The translations under genes were made by a program, and so were the position numbers. 64,000 nt of DNA from Azorhizobium oxalatiphilum (GTDB lineage Bacteria; Pseudomonadota; Alphaproteobacteria; Rhizobiales; Xanthobacteraceae). The stretch spans positions 100,792 through 164,791 of the forward strand of contig NZ_BMCT01000012.1 in the NCBI RefSeq assembly GCF_014635325.1, written 5' to 3'. Shown here one piece after another: positions 19,213 through 27,338 of the stretch. How positions within the stretch are numbered: position 1 is the first letter of the stretch; each line of letters begins with the position of its first letter. Under the pieces are notes generated by a model that saw only the letters and a list, made by a program, of their open reading frames with translations, was not told the origin of the DNA and made no database searches.

Positions 19213-20610
19213 ATGACTGCCAATCTGGCTGCTGTCCTTTATCTGGTCGCGGGCATCCTGTTCATCCTGGCGCTGCGCGGTCTGTCCCATCCCACCACGT
19301 CGCGGCAGGGCAACCTGTTCGGCATGGCGGGCATGACCATCGCCGTGCTCACCACGCTGGCCCTCTCCCCGCCCGCCGACGTGTTCGGCTGGGTGCTGGT
19401 GATCGCCGGCATCGCCATCGGCGGCGGCGTGGGTGCCGTGGTCGCCAAGCGCATCGCCATGACGGCCATGCCGCAGCTTGTCGCTGCCTTCCATTCGCTG
19501 GTCGGCCTCGCGGCGGTGCTGGTGGCGGCTGCCGCCCTCTATGCGCCTGCCGCCTTCGGCATCGGCGACTATGGCCACATCCACGGCGCGAGCCTCGTGG
19601 AAATGGCGCTCGGCGCCGCCATCGGCGCGCTCACCTTCACCGGCTCGGTCATCGCCTTCGCGAAGCTGAACGGCAACATGTCGGGCAAGCCGATCATGCT
19701 GCCGGCGCGCCACTTCATCAACGCGGGCCTCGCCGTGCTGCTGGTGGTGCTGGTGATCGCCTTCGTGATGACCGGCTCGTCCGCGCTGTTCTGGGTGATC
19801 ACCATCCTGGCCCTCGTGCTGGGCGGCCTGCTGATCATCCCGATCGGCGGCGCCGACATGCCGGTGGTGGTGTCCATGCTCAACTCCTATTCGGGTTGGG
19901 CGGCGGCCGGCATCGGCTTCACGCTGGGCAACACCGCGCTGATCATCACGGGCGCGCTGGTGGGCTCCTCGGGCGCGATCCTGTCCTACATCATGTGCAA
20001 GGCCATGAACCGGTCCTTCATCTCGGTCATCCTCGGCGGCTTCGGCGGCGAGGTGGCAGGGGGCGCCGGCGGCGTGCAGGAAACCCGTCCGGTCAAGCAC
20101 GGCTCGGCGGACGATGCGGCCTACATCATGAAGAACGCCCAGAAGGTCATCATCGTGCCGGGCTACGGCATGGCGGTGGCTCAGGCTCAGCACGCCCTGC
20201 GCGAGATGGCCGACAAGCTGAAGGAAGAGGGCGTCGAGGTGAAGTACGCCATCCATCCGGTGGCGGGCCGTATGCCGGGGCACATGAACGTGCTGCTGGC
20301 GGAAGCCCAGGTGCCTTACGACGAGGTGTTCGAGCTGGAGGACATCAACTCCGAGTTCGCCCAGGCCGACGTGGCCTTCGTCATCGGCGCCAACGACGTC
20401 ACCAACCCGGCGGCGAAGACGGACCCGACCTCGGCCATCTACGGCATGCCGATCCTCGATGTGGAGAAGGCCAAGACCGTTCTCTTCATCAAGCGTGGCA
20501 TGGGCTCCGGTTATGCGGGCGTTGAGAACGAACTGTTCTTCCGCGACAACACCATGATGCTCTTCGGCGACGCCAAGAAAGTCACCGAGGAAGTGGTGAA
20601 GAACCTCTGA
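19213..20610 (+). CDS. pntB: NAD(P) transhydrogenase subunit beta
   Basis: 465-residue subunit with about eight membrane helices forming the proton channel together with PntAB, then a C-terminal NADP(H)-binding domain III. The domain III fingerprint VPGYGMAVAQAQHALREMAD and the following HPVAGRMPGHMNVLLAEA and DINSEFAQADVAFVIGANDV are canonical. It is the last gene of the operon and is followed by a strong terminator. The enzyme supplies NADPH for biosynthesis, here for example for glutamate synthase. Confidence 0.98.
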   Translation: MTANLAAVLYLVAGILFILALRGLSHPTTSRQGNLFGMAGMTIAVLTTLALSPPADVFGWVLVIAGIAIGGGVGAVVAKRIAMTAMPQLVAAFHSLVGLAAVLVAAAALYAPAAFGIGDYGHIHGASLVEMALGAAIGALTFTGSVIAFAKLNGNMSGKPIMLPARHFINAGLAVLLVVLVIAFVMTGSSALFWVITILALVLGGLLIIPIGGADMPVVVSMLNSYSGWAAAGIGFTLGNTALIITGALVGSSGAILSYIMCKAMNRSFISVILGGFGGEVAGGAGGVQETRPVKHGSADDAAYIMKNAQKVIIVPGYGMAVAQAQHALREMADKLKEEGVEVKYAIHPVAGRMPGHMNVLLAEAQVPYDEVFELEDINSEFAQADVAFVIGANDVTNPAAKTDPTSAIYGMPILDVEKAKTVLFIKRGMGSGYAGVENELFFRDNTMMLFGDAKKVTEEVVKNL

Positions 20611-20637
20611 TCGGGTTCTGTCCGCAGACGACAAACG

Positions 20638-20666
20638 AAAGGCCCCGGCATTGCCGGGGCCTTTTG
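20638..20666 (+). terminator. pnt operon terminator
   Basis: A perfect stem of about 11 bp, AGGCCCCGGCA / TGCCGGGGCCT, followed by TTTT, 30 nt after the pntB stop. Confidence 0.9.
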
Positions 20667-20703
20667 CGTTTCGGGGGGAAGACATAGCCGCAGCAGGAAA
20701 TGC

Positions 20704-21012
20704 TCAATCAGGGCTGCCGTCTTTTGCGCAGACGGTTGCCCCCCCGACGTTGGAGCCTTCCCACCAAACAAAAAACCGACCTGCTTCACGAAGTACGCCG
20801 ACGGCGTCGGGGCAGAGAAATTGAAAGCCAGACCGGCGCCGTTGGCCGGGATGGATAGGCTCACCACCGAAGAGCATTCGCGCGCTCCATCCTTCCCAAG
20901 GTGGTTCCGTCGATTTCATGCAAAGGCAGCGGTAGTCGGAAATGATTGGGATGGCTTTGCCGCCGTCCCTCGTAGCGTAGATTGTTATGTCGGCAATCAA
21001 ATCCGGCTTCAT
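20704..21012 (-). CDS. Small EF-Tu-barrel-like hypothetical protein
   Basis: 102-residue cytosolic protein. Its pattern DLIADITIYATRDGGK at the start, a central loop, then EPIHPGQRRRSGFQFLCPD, VLREAGRFFVWWEG and VGGATV, resembles the lone EF-Tu domain 2/3-like barrel proteins found scattered in bacteria (PG-x-x-x-R-x-x-F-x-F-L and AGRFxxxEG). A GGGGAG ribosome site sits 9 nt before the ATG, which supports a real gene. Overlapping frames on both strands look like shadows. Function unknown. It is convergent with pntB across the terminator. Confidence 0.6.
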   Translation of the reverse strand: MKPDLIADITIYATRDGGKAIPIISDYRCLCMKSTEPPWEGWSARMLFGGEPIHPGQRRRSGFQFLCPDAVGVLREAGRFFVWWEGSNVGGATVCAKDGSPD

Positions 21013-21181
21013 CAGGCTAATCTCCCCACATCCGAGATTAGCAGGAGGCTAGACCTCCAACTGAGCTGCTGCACCAGCCCCGGAATGTTTGTGCTGATTG
21101 GCGGTATGATTGACCCATTTTCGAGCCGGCCTCACACTCGCCCCGCCAGCCCGCGTGGAGAGGGGCGGCGGGAGAGATGCA

Positions 21182-21697
21182 ATGGGTAAGCAGGGCAGGA
21201 CGCGGGCGGTGGCTATCACCGCCATGGTGCTCGGGACCGTCGCGTGTGGCAGCGTCGCGCAGGCGGCCGAGGTGGTGGCGCTGGGGGCTAGCCAGACCTA
21301 TGGCAAGGGCGTCGCGCGAGGCCAGGATTATCCCGCCCAGCTGCAGCAGTTGCTGCGGGCGCAGGGGCTCAAGGTCAGCGTGCGAAATGCCGGCGTGAAC
21401 GGTGACACCACGGCCGGCATGCGCGCCCGGCTGCCCTCGGCGGTGGCCGCTGATACGCGGGTGGTGATCCTGCAGCCGGGCGGCAACGACAGGCTCAAGG
21501 ACCAGGCCGATCAGACCGCCGCCAACGTGGCCGCCATGACCGGCGAGCTGGAGAAGCGCCGCATCAAGGTGGTGATGGTGCCCAACCAGATGTTCGCGGG
21601 CCAGCCACGGCAGGCGGACGGCCAGCACCTTCTGCCGGAGGGCTACAAATTCATCGCCGCGCAACTGGCACCGCAGGTGGCCGCCGCGCTGAGGTGA
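21182..21697 (+). CDS. Secreted SGNH/GDSL-type hydrolase (TesA-like)
   Basis: 171-residue exported esterase or thioesterase. A signal peptide ends near residue 29 (ACGSVAQAAE). All four SGNH blocks are visible: nucleophile S37 in ALGASQTYG, the glycine of NAGVNGDTT, N102 in QPGGND, and D146-x2-H149 in QADGQHL near the end. The nucleophile motif is GAS rather than GDS, as in a known subset. GGAGAG precedes the ATG at 21182; the longer frame to 21110 would bury the signal peptide. The substrate is not predictable; lysophospholipid or arylester are the usual choices. Confidence 0.83.
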   Translation: MGKQGRTRAVAITAMVLGTVACGSVAQAAEVVALGASQTYGKGVARGQDYPAQLQQLLRAQGLKVSVRNAGVNGDTTAGMRARLPSAVAADTRVVILQPGGNDRLKDQADQTAANVAAMTGELEKRRIKVVMVPNQMFAGQPRQADGQHLLPEGYKFIAAQLAPQVAAALR

Positions 21698-21703
21698 GGC
21701 GCG

Positions 21704-22099
21704 TCAGCCGAGCCAGCCGGCGGGCAGCGCGCGGCCGGCGATGATCGCCTGCTTCTGCGCCCGCGTGGCGCGTTTGAGAAAATACTCGACCCGCTGGGCG
21801 ACGGTGCGCGAGGGCAGCTCGGCCGACCACAGCAGCCGGGCGACCCCGCCATGGCCGCGCACATAGCGCGAGCCCTTGGGGGTGGCGTGATCCTTCATGC
21901 GGCGGGCGACATCGATGGCCACGCCGCAATAGAGCGTGCCGTCGCCGCATTCGAGGATATAGGCGCTCCAGCACTGGGTGGCCGGAATGGCCGGTGCGGG
22001 GGCGTCGGCCGAGAGACTATCGGCCGAGGGGCTGTCGGATGCCGGGGCGGCAAGAGCCCCGGCGGCCGGTTCCGTGAGGCTGGCAGGAAGCGGGTTCAC
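21704..22099 (-). CDS. GIY-YIG nuclease domain protein (UPF0213/YhbQ-like)
   Basis: 131-residue protein with a single GIY-YIG domain: YILECGDGTLYCGVA (residues about 47-61, the two signature tyrosines), the arginine in DVARRMKDH, and a glutamate in QRVEYFLKR that would hold the metal. The first about 42 residues are an alanine/serine/proline-rich extension with a short internal repeat (ADSLSADAPAPA). Small members of this family are thought to be DNA nucleases, but roles are poorly known. The start codon overlaps the stop of the M3 peptidase gene by 4 nt, so the two are translationally coupled. Confidence 0.85.
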   Translation of the reverse strand: MNPLPASLTEPAAGALAAPASDSPSADSLSADAPAPAIPATQCWSAYILECGDGTLYCGVAIDVARRMKDHATPKGSRYVRGHGGVARLLWSAELPSRTVAQRVEYFLKRATRAQKQAIIAGRALPAGWLG

Positions 22100-23931
22100 G
22101 CCGCTTCCATCTGCTCCAGCTCGGTGATCATGCGGTCGATAAGGCCGAGGCCGGTCTGCCAGAAGGCCGGGTCGCGGGCATCGAGGCCGAACGGGGCGAG
22201 AAGCTCCGAATGGTGCTTGGTGCCGCCCGCTGCCAGCATCTGCAGATAGCGCTCGGCAAAGCCGTCGGAGGCCTTCTCATAGACCGCATAGAGCGAGTTC
22301 ACGAGGCAGTCGCCGAAGGCATAGGCATAGACATAGAAGGGCGAGTGGATGAAGTGCGGAATGTAGGTCCAGAAAGTTTCGTATCCGGCGCTGAGATTGA
22401 TCGCCGGGCCGAGGCTTTCGGTCTGCACGTCCATCCAGATGGCGCCGATGCGCTCGGCGGTGATCTCGCCCTGGCGGCGCTCGGTGTGGACCCTGCGCTC
22501 GAAGGTGTAGAAGGCGGTCTGGCGGACCACCGTGTTGATCATGTCCTCCACCTTCTGGGCCAACATGATCTTGCGGGCCTGCGGGGTCTCCGCCGCCGCC
22601 AGCAGCCGGCGGAAGGTCAGCATCTCGCCGAACACGGAAGCGGTCTCCGCCAGCGTCAGCGGAGTGGAGGCCATCAGCGCGCCCTGGCCGGCGGCCAGCA
22701 CCTGATGCACGCCGTGGCCCAGCTCATGGGCCAGCGTCATCACATCACGCGGCTTGCCCTGGTAGTTCAGCAGCACATAGGGGTGCGCGGAGGGGACTGT
22801 CGGATGGGCGAAGGCGCCGGGCGACTTGCCGGGGCGCACGGGCGCGTCGATCCAGTTCTTGTCGAAGAACACCTGGGCGATGTCCGCCATCTTCGGCGAG
22901 AAGGTGCCATAGGCGCCGAGCACGGTCTCGCGTGCCTCGTCCCAGCCGATGTCGCGGGTTTCCACCTTGGGGAGCGGCGCGTTGCGGTCCCAGAATTCCA
23001 GCTTGTCCTTGCCGAACCAGCGGGCTTTGAGCGCGTAATAGCGATGCGAGAGGCGCGGATAGGCCCCCTGGATGGCGGCCACCATGGCATCCACCACCTC
23101 GCGCTCGACGCGGTTGGCGAGGTGGCGGCTGTCGGCCACGTCCTCAAACCCGCGCCAGCGGTCGGAGATTTCCTTGTCCTTGGCCAGCGTGTTGGTGATC
23201 AGGCTGAACAGCCGCAGATTCTCCGAGAAGGTCTCGGCCAGCGCGAGGCCGGCGCCCTTGCGGACGTCCTCGTTCGGATCCTGCATCAGGTTGAGGGTTG
23301 GCTCGATGGCCAGTTCCTTGCCGTCCACGGTGAAGCGGAGCGAAGAGATGGTCTCGTCGAACAGCCGGCTCCAGGCACCGCGCGAGGGGCTCGCCTTCTC
23401 ATGGAAGAGCTGCTCCACGCGGTCCTCGAGCTGGTAGGGCTTGTCCTTGCGCAGGTCCTCCACCCACGGCCGATAGTGGCCGAAGGCGGGATCGGCGAAG
23501 GCGGCTTCCACCTGCCCATCGTCCAGTCGGTTCAGCTCCAGCGTGAAGAACAGGAGATGGGTGGAGCTGTCGGTCAGCTTTTCCTGAACGTCGCTGAAGA
23601 ATTTGGCCCGCGCCGGATCGGCGGTGTCGCCCGCATAGACGAGGCTGCCGAAGGAGGCCACGCGGCCCATCAGGTCGTCGATGGCCTCGTAGCGCTTCAC
23701 CGCTTCACCGAGCCTTGCTCCGGCGTCGGGGGCGGCGGCGATGTCCGCCAGCTTGCCCTTGTAGTCGGCCTCGAAGCTCAGGGAGAGGGCATCGGCTTCC
23801 GCGAGGTCCGTCTTCAGGCGCGCGTCGTCCATCCCGGCATAGAGGTCGGCGAGGTTCCACTCCGGCAGATGTTCGGAACCGGCCGTCATGTGCGCGGCTT
23901 CGGGAGTCAGGAACGAGACGGGACCGTACAT
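22096..23931 (-). CDS. M3 family oligoendopeptidase (PepF-like)
   Basis: 611-residue cytosolic zinc metallopeptidase that trims oligopeptides. The zinc site HELGH lies at H402-E403-H406 (TLAHELGHGVHQ), with the downstream glutamate in ETASVFGEML as third ligand. ETFWTYIPHFIHSPFYVYAYAFG in the C-terminal part is characteristic of the PepF/M3B group. A GGAGG site 4-5 nt upstream supports ATG 23931 over the internal ATG at 23889. First gene of a two-gene unit with the GIY-YIG gene. Confidence 0.93.
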   Translation of the reverse strand: MYGPVSFLTPEAAHMTAGSEHLPEWNLADLYAGMDDARLKTDLAEADALSLSFEADYKGKLADIAAAPDAGARLGEAVKRYEAIDDLMGRVASFGSLVYAGDTADPARAKFFSDVQEKLTDSSTHLLFFTLELNRLDDGQVEAAFADPAFGHYRPWVEDLRKDKPYQLEDRVEQLFHEKASPSRGAWSRLFDETISSLRFTVDGKELAIEPTLNLMQDPNEDVRKGAGLALAETFSENLRLFSLITNTLAKDKEISDRWRGFEDVADSRHLANRVEREVVDAMVAAIQGAYPRLSHRYYALKARWFGKDKLEFWDRNAPLPKVETRDIGWDEARETVLGAYGTFSPKMADIAQVFFDKNWIDAPVRPGKSPGAFAHPTVPSAHPYVLLNYQGKPRDVMTLAHELGHGVHQVLAAGQGALMASTPLTLAETASVFGEMLTFRRLLAAAETPQARKIMLAQKVEDMINTVVRQTAFYTFERRVHTERRQGEITAERIGAIWMDVQTESLGPAINLSAGYETFWTYIPHFIHSPFYVYAYAFGDCLVNSLYAVYEKASDGFAERYLQMLAAGGTKHHSELLAPFGLDARDPAFWQTGLGLIDRMITELEQMEAA

Positions 23932-24124
23932 GGGGCCTCCAGAGCAGCGGAAAAGAACGTGCTCCGGTCATACCGCGCAACCGTGTTCAGCTTCAACGCC
24001 CGCACGCGGCCTTGTGAGGGGCAAACGGCATCACAGGGGATGACGCGACGGATGCGCCGACCGTGAACCGTTTCGTTAACCCCAACTGGTGAAGCTTGGG
24101 GAATTCGTGCGTGACCGGATTCCC

Positions 24125-24838
24125 ATGACACCTCGTATCCTCTTGGCAGAAGACGACTTTTTGGAGCGCAGCCGGCTCGAATCGGCGCTCTCGAACCTCG
24201 GCTACGAGGTGGTGGGCGTGGAGGATGGCGACAGCGTTCTGGAGCGCCTCGCGGCAGAGCATTTCGACCTGCTGCTCCTCGATCTGGTGCTGCCGGGTCT
24301 GGACGGTATGGGCGTGCTCGGTGCGCTGCGCGCGCGTGGTGCGACATTGCCCGTGGTGGTGGCGGTGACGCCGGCCGGCCTCGATGGTGCGGTGTCGGCG
24401 CTCGGGGCAGGTGCCCGTGACTTCGTGGTGAAGCCGGCAGGCACCCTTCGGCTCAGGGTCGCGATCACGAATGCGTTGGCGCTGGCTGCCGCGCAGACGG
24501 CATCGGCCGCCCCGTCGCCGCGTGCCGCGACGGCTGTGCCCCATCTGCGCCTCGCCCACGATGCGGACCGCGCCATTGCGGTGGAGTGGCCACAGATCCA
24601 GTCGCAGCAAGAGCCGGCGGCATCCCAGCTCGCATTGCTCGATGGCCTCGGGCAGGTCCGGCCCATGGAGCAGCTGGAAGCGGATGCCATTCGCGCGGCG
24701 GTGTCCCTGTATGGGGGGCGCATGACCGAGGTGGCGCGGCGGCTGGGGATCGGCCGCTCGACGCTTTACCGAAAGCTAAATGCTTTGGGGTTGCCTGTGC
24801 CGGAACCAATGCAGGCTATGGCTGTGGCCGCGGAGTGA
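24125..24838 (+). CDS. Response regulator with receiver and Fis-type HTH, no AAA+ domain
   Basis: About 237 residues. An N-terminal CheY-like receiver (TPRILLAEDDFLERSRL, phosphoacceptor aspartate in LLLLDLVLPGLDG, threonine in VVAVTPAG, lysine in FVVKPAG) is joined by an Ala/Gln-rich linker to a C-terminal Fis-type helix-turn-helix, LYGGRMTEVARRLGIGRSTLYRKL, which is the DNA-binding end of NtrC-family activators. The sigma-54-interacting AAA+ domain expected between them is absent, so it should bind DNA without sigma-54 activation. A GTG at 24089 could give 12 more residues. No histidine kinase is adjacent; it lies upstream of an L,D-transpeptidase gene. Confidence 0.82.
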   Translation: MTPRILLAEDDFLERSRLESALSNLGYEVVGVEDGDSVLERLAAEHFDLLLLDLVLPGLDGMGVLGALRARGATLPVVVAVTPAGLDGAVSALGAGARDFVVKPAGTLRLRVAITNALALAAAQTASAAPSPRAATAVPHLRLAHDADRAIAVEWPQIQSQQEPAASQLALLDGLGQVRPMEQLEADAIRAAVSLYGGRMTEVARRLGIGRSTLYRKLNALGLPVPEPMQAMAVAAE

Positions 24839-25015
24839 CAGGGGTGCAGACTTGCACCGGCGAAAGCAGGTTTGATTTTGCTTTTGCGCCGCTGCTGGCA
24901 ATGCTTGCTCATCCGGTTTGATTCTGTCGTGCGTAGAAGGGCCGGGGCCTGCGCAGGATAGTCCCTCACAGCATACCTCGCGGTGGCGCGGGGCAGGCGG
25001 AAAGAAGTTGGTCTG

Positions 25016-26974
25016 ATGAAGCGTGCCTTGCACCGTCCTCTTCCCTGGCCCTCCGCTGGCCGCGTCTTTGCCCGCCTGATGCTGGGCGCGGCGCTGGCCG
25101 CCGGTGCCCTGCCGACGCTGGTGCCTGCGACGGCCTTCGCTTCCAGTGGTGAAGTGCCCTGGCCTCCGACGCATGTGGATGTGGCGCCCGCCGCGTCGCA
25201 GGCGACGGCGTCCGCTGAGCCTGCCCAAGCCGCAGGCCAGTCTCCGGCCGCAGTGGCTGCCGATCCGGCTGCGCCCCATCCCGAAGGGGACGCGCCGAAG
25301 GCGGCTGCGGCCAAGCCGGATGAGGAAAAGGCCGCGGCTGACGCCAAGGTGGTCGATGCCCCGGTGGCTTCCCCCGGGTCCAAGCCCGTGGATGCGCAGG
25401 CCGCCGCCCCTACGGCGCCGGCTGCGACCGCGCTTGCTCCGCTCGCCGAGCAGGTCCGTCAGCTTCTTGCTGTCCCGGCGCTTGAAGGGCTGGGAATTAC
25501 CCGCCGTGAGCAGGATGCCATTCAGGCTTTCTATGCCGGGCGGCAGGATGCACCCGTCTTCGTGGATGAGAAGGGGCTGAGCTCTGTCGGCAAGAGTGTG
25601 ATCGATCGCTTCGCCGTGGCCGATCGGGACGGCCTCGATCCCGGCGACTATGCGGTGCCCAAGCTGGCGGCCAATGCGGACCTTTCGGCGCTGGCGCGGG
25701 CCGAGATCCGGCTTGCGGCGTCGGCGTTGCTCTATGCCCGCCATGCGCAGGCCGGCCGGTTCGACCCCTCGCGGGTTTCGCCCTCGCTGACGCCGCTGCG
25801 CACCTTCCCCGATCCGGTGGCGGTACTGTCCGGCCTTGATGGAAACAAGGACGCCTCGGCGGCGCTGGAAGCCTACAATCCCACCCACAAGGGCTATCTC
25901 GCGCTGAAGGCGAAGCTGGCGCAGGCGAACAAGCCCGGCCCCACGCCGGTGCACGTGCCGGCCGGGCCGACCCTGCGCCCCGGCGACATGGATACCCGCA
26001 TTCCGACCCTGCGGGCGCGTCTGAATGTGAAGGGCGCAGCGACGGGCGAGCGCGCCTACGACGCAGCGCTGGTGGATGCGGTGACGGCGTTCCAGTCCTC
26101 GTCGGGTCTTACGGCCGACGGCGTGGTTGGTCCGGCCACCATCGATGCCCTGAACCGGGTGGACAGCCCGGCTGATCGCCGCACCGACATCATCGCCAAC
26201 ATGGAACGCTGGCGCTGGCTGCCGCGGGATCTGGGCGCCGTCCATTTGATGGTGAACATCCCGGAATATGTGGTGCGCGTGGTTCAGGACGGCTCGACCA
26301 TCCACCAGACCCGCGTGGTGGTAGGCAAGCCGCAGAACCAGACCCCTCTGCTGACTCACGACATGGAATATGTCGTGCTCAATCCCTATTGGAACATCCC
26401 GCCGGGCATCGCCCGCAAGGAGATGCTGCCGAACCTGCAGCGCGATCCTTATTTCCTCGCCCGCCAGGGCATGGAGGTGGTGCGCAACGGTCGCGTGGTG
26501 GATCCGGGCACGGTGAACTGGGCGCAGGGCGTGGGTGGCTATTCGTTCCGCCAGCCTCCGGGCGAGCGCAACGCACTTGGCCGCATCAAGTTCATGTTCC
26601 CCAACGATCATTCGGTCTATCTGCACGACACGCCGTCCAAGGCGCTGTTCGCCAATGACCGCCGGGCCTACAGCCACGGCTGCATCCGGGTGCAGGATCC
26701 GCTGAAGTTCGCCGAGGTGGTGTTCAACATCGGCATGCCGGGCGGCAACTGGACCGACGAGAAGATCGGCGGGATGCTTGGCGGCAAGGAGCGCTATCTG
26801 ACGCTGAAGCAGCGCATCCCGGTGCACCTCGTCTATTTCACCACCTTCGTGGATGATGCGGGTCGGCTCGTCTCGCGTGAGGATGTGTACGGCACGAATG
26901 CGAAGGTGAAGGAAATGCTCCGTCTGGATGACGAGCAGAAGGTGGCGGGGCGCACGGTCACGGTGCCACGCTGA
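25016..26974 (+). CDS. L,D-transpeptidase of the YcbB/LdtD type
   Basis: 652-residue periplasmic enzyme that makes 3-3 (meso-DAP to meso-DAP) peptidoglycan cross-links. Order: signal/anchor (about 15-45), a long Ala/Pro/Lys-rich spacer to about residue 145, a scaffold domain, a peptidoglycan-binding domain (about 320-380, AVTAFQSSSGLTADGVVGPATID), then the YkuD catalytic domain with SHGCIRV, nucleophile C556. ATG 25016 is chosen over a GTG at 24983. The spacer is unusually long and low-complexity. Downstream lies a DUF882 (MepK-like) gene, the same order as ycbB-ycbK in Escherichia coli. Confidence 0.92.
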   Translation: MKRALHRPLPWPSAGRVFARLMLGAALAAGALPTLVPATAFASSGEVPWPPTHVDVAPAASQATASAEPAQAAGQSPAAVAADPAAPHPEGDAPKAAAAKPDEEKAAADAKVVDAPVASPGSKPVDAQAAAPTAPAATALAPLAEQVRQLLAVPALEGLGITRREQDAIQAFYAGRQDAPVFVDEKGLSSVGKSVIDRFAVADRDGLDPGDYAVPKLAANADLSALARAEIRLAASALLYARHAQAGRFDPSRVSPSLTPLRTFPDPVAVLSGLDGNKDASAALEAYNPTHKGYLALKAKLAQANKPGPTPVHVPAGPTLRPGDMDTRIPTLRARLNVKGAATGERAYDAALVDAVTAFQSSSGLTADGVVGPATIDALNRVDSPADRRTDIIANMERWRWLPRDLGAVHLMVNIPEYVVRVVQDGSTIHQTRVVVGKPQNQTPLLTHDMEYVVLNPYWNIPPGIARKEMLPNLQRDPYFLARQGMEVVRNGRVVDPGTVNWAQGVGGYSFRQPPGERNALGRIKFMFPNDHSVYLHDTPSKALFANDRRAYSHGCIRVQDPLKFAEVVFNIGMPGGNWTDEKIGGMLGGKERYLTLKQRIPVHLVYFTTFVDDAGRLVSREDVYGTNAKVKEMLRLDDEQKVAGRTVTVPR

Positions 26975-27338
26975 AACCATCTTCCCCGCTGTCCACAGCC
27001 TCCAGAGCCCCTCTCGCAGGGGCTCTTTTCGTTTGTGTACCTTGCTTTCCGACAAAGAAATTTTCGCCGCGGAGCCGCCGCAATTGGTCGCGTATGCGTT
27101 GATGCGTTGCGGTCACGCTCTAGAATATTCTGTTAAATCCGTGCGATAGGGCTTGCCTGTAACTTGCGTGCCACGTGGAACCGGCACGATTCTGCCATAG
27201 TCGGCCCGTACTCACCGTTCCGTGACACGGGGGCGACGGCCATCAACGCGGCCTTAACCGAACCCCAGCAGACTCTCTTGAGCTCCGCACTGCGCGTACG
27301 CGCGCGGTCCAGATAGACTTGAGCCTCGGGTTTCCATT
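26975..27338. other. Intergenic region between the L,D-transpeptidase and DUF882 genes
   Basis: 364 nt without a gene. It holds a terminator at its left end and a possible promoter, TTGATG-N16-TAGAAT, around 27097-27124, about 215 nt before the next start, with AGAATATTCT palindromic at the -10. So the downstream gene is probably transcribed separately. Confidence 0.4.
27004..27029 (+). terminator. Terminator of the L,D-transpeptidase gene
   Basis: A perfect 9-bp stem (27004-27012 with 27018-27026), 5-nt loop, followed by a T run. Confidence 0.88.

Noticed and set aside
20511..20867. A 118-codon minus-strand frame overlapping the pntB end and the EF-Tu-like gene.
   Set aside because: It runs across the pnt terminator and into pntB; the neighbouring frame at 20704-21012 has the ribosome site and family pattern.
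21704..22099. GIY-YIG protein as a homing endonuclease or mobile element part.
   Set aside because: It is a short stand-alone domain of the UPF0213 type, coupled to a peptidase gene, with no intron or inserted gene around it.
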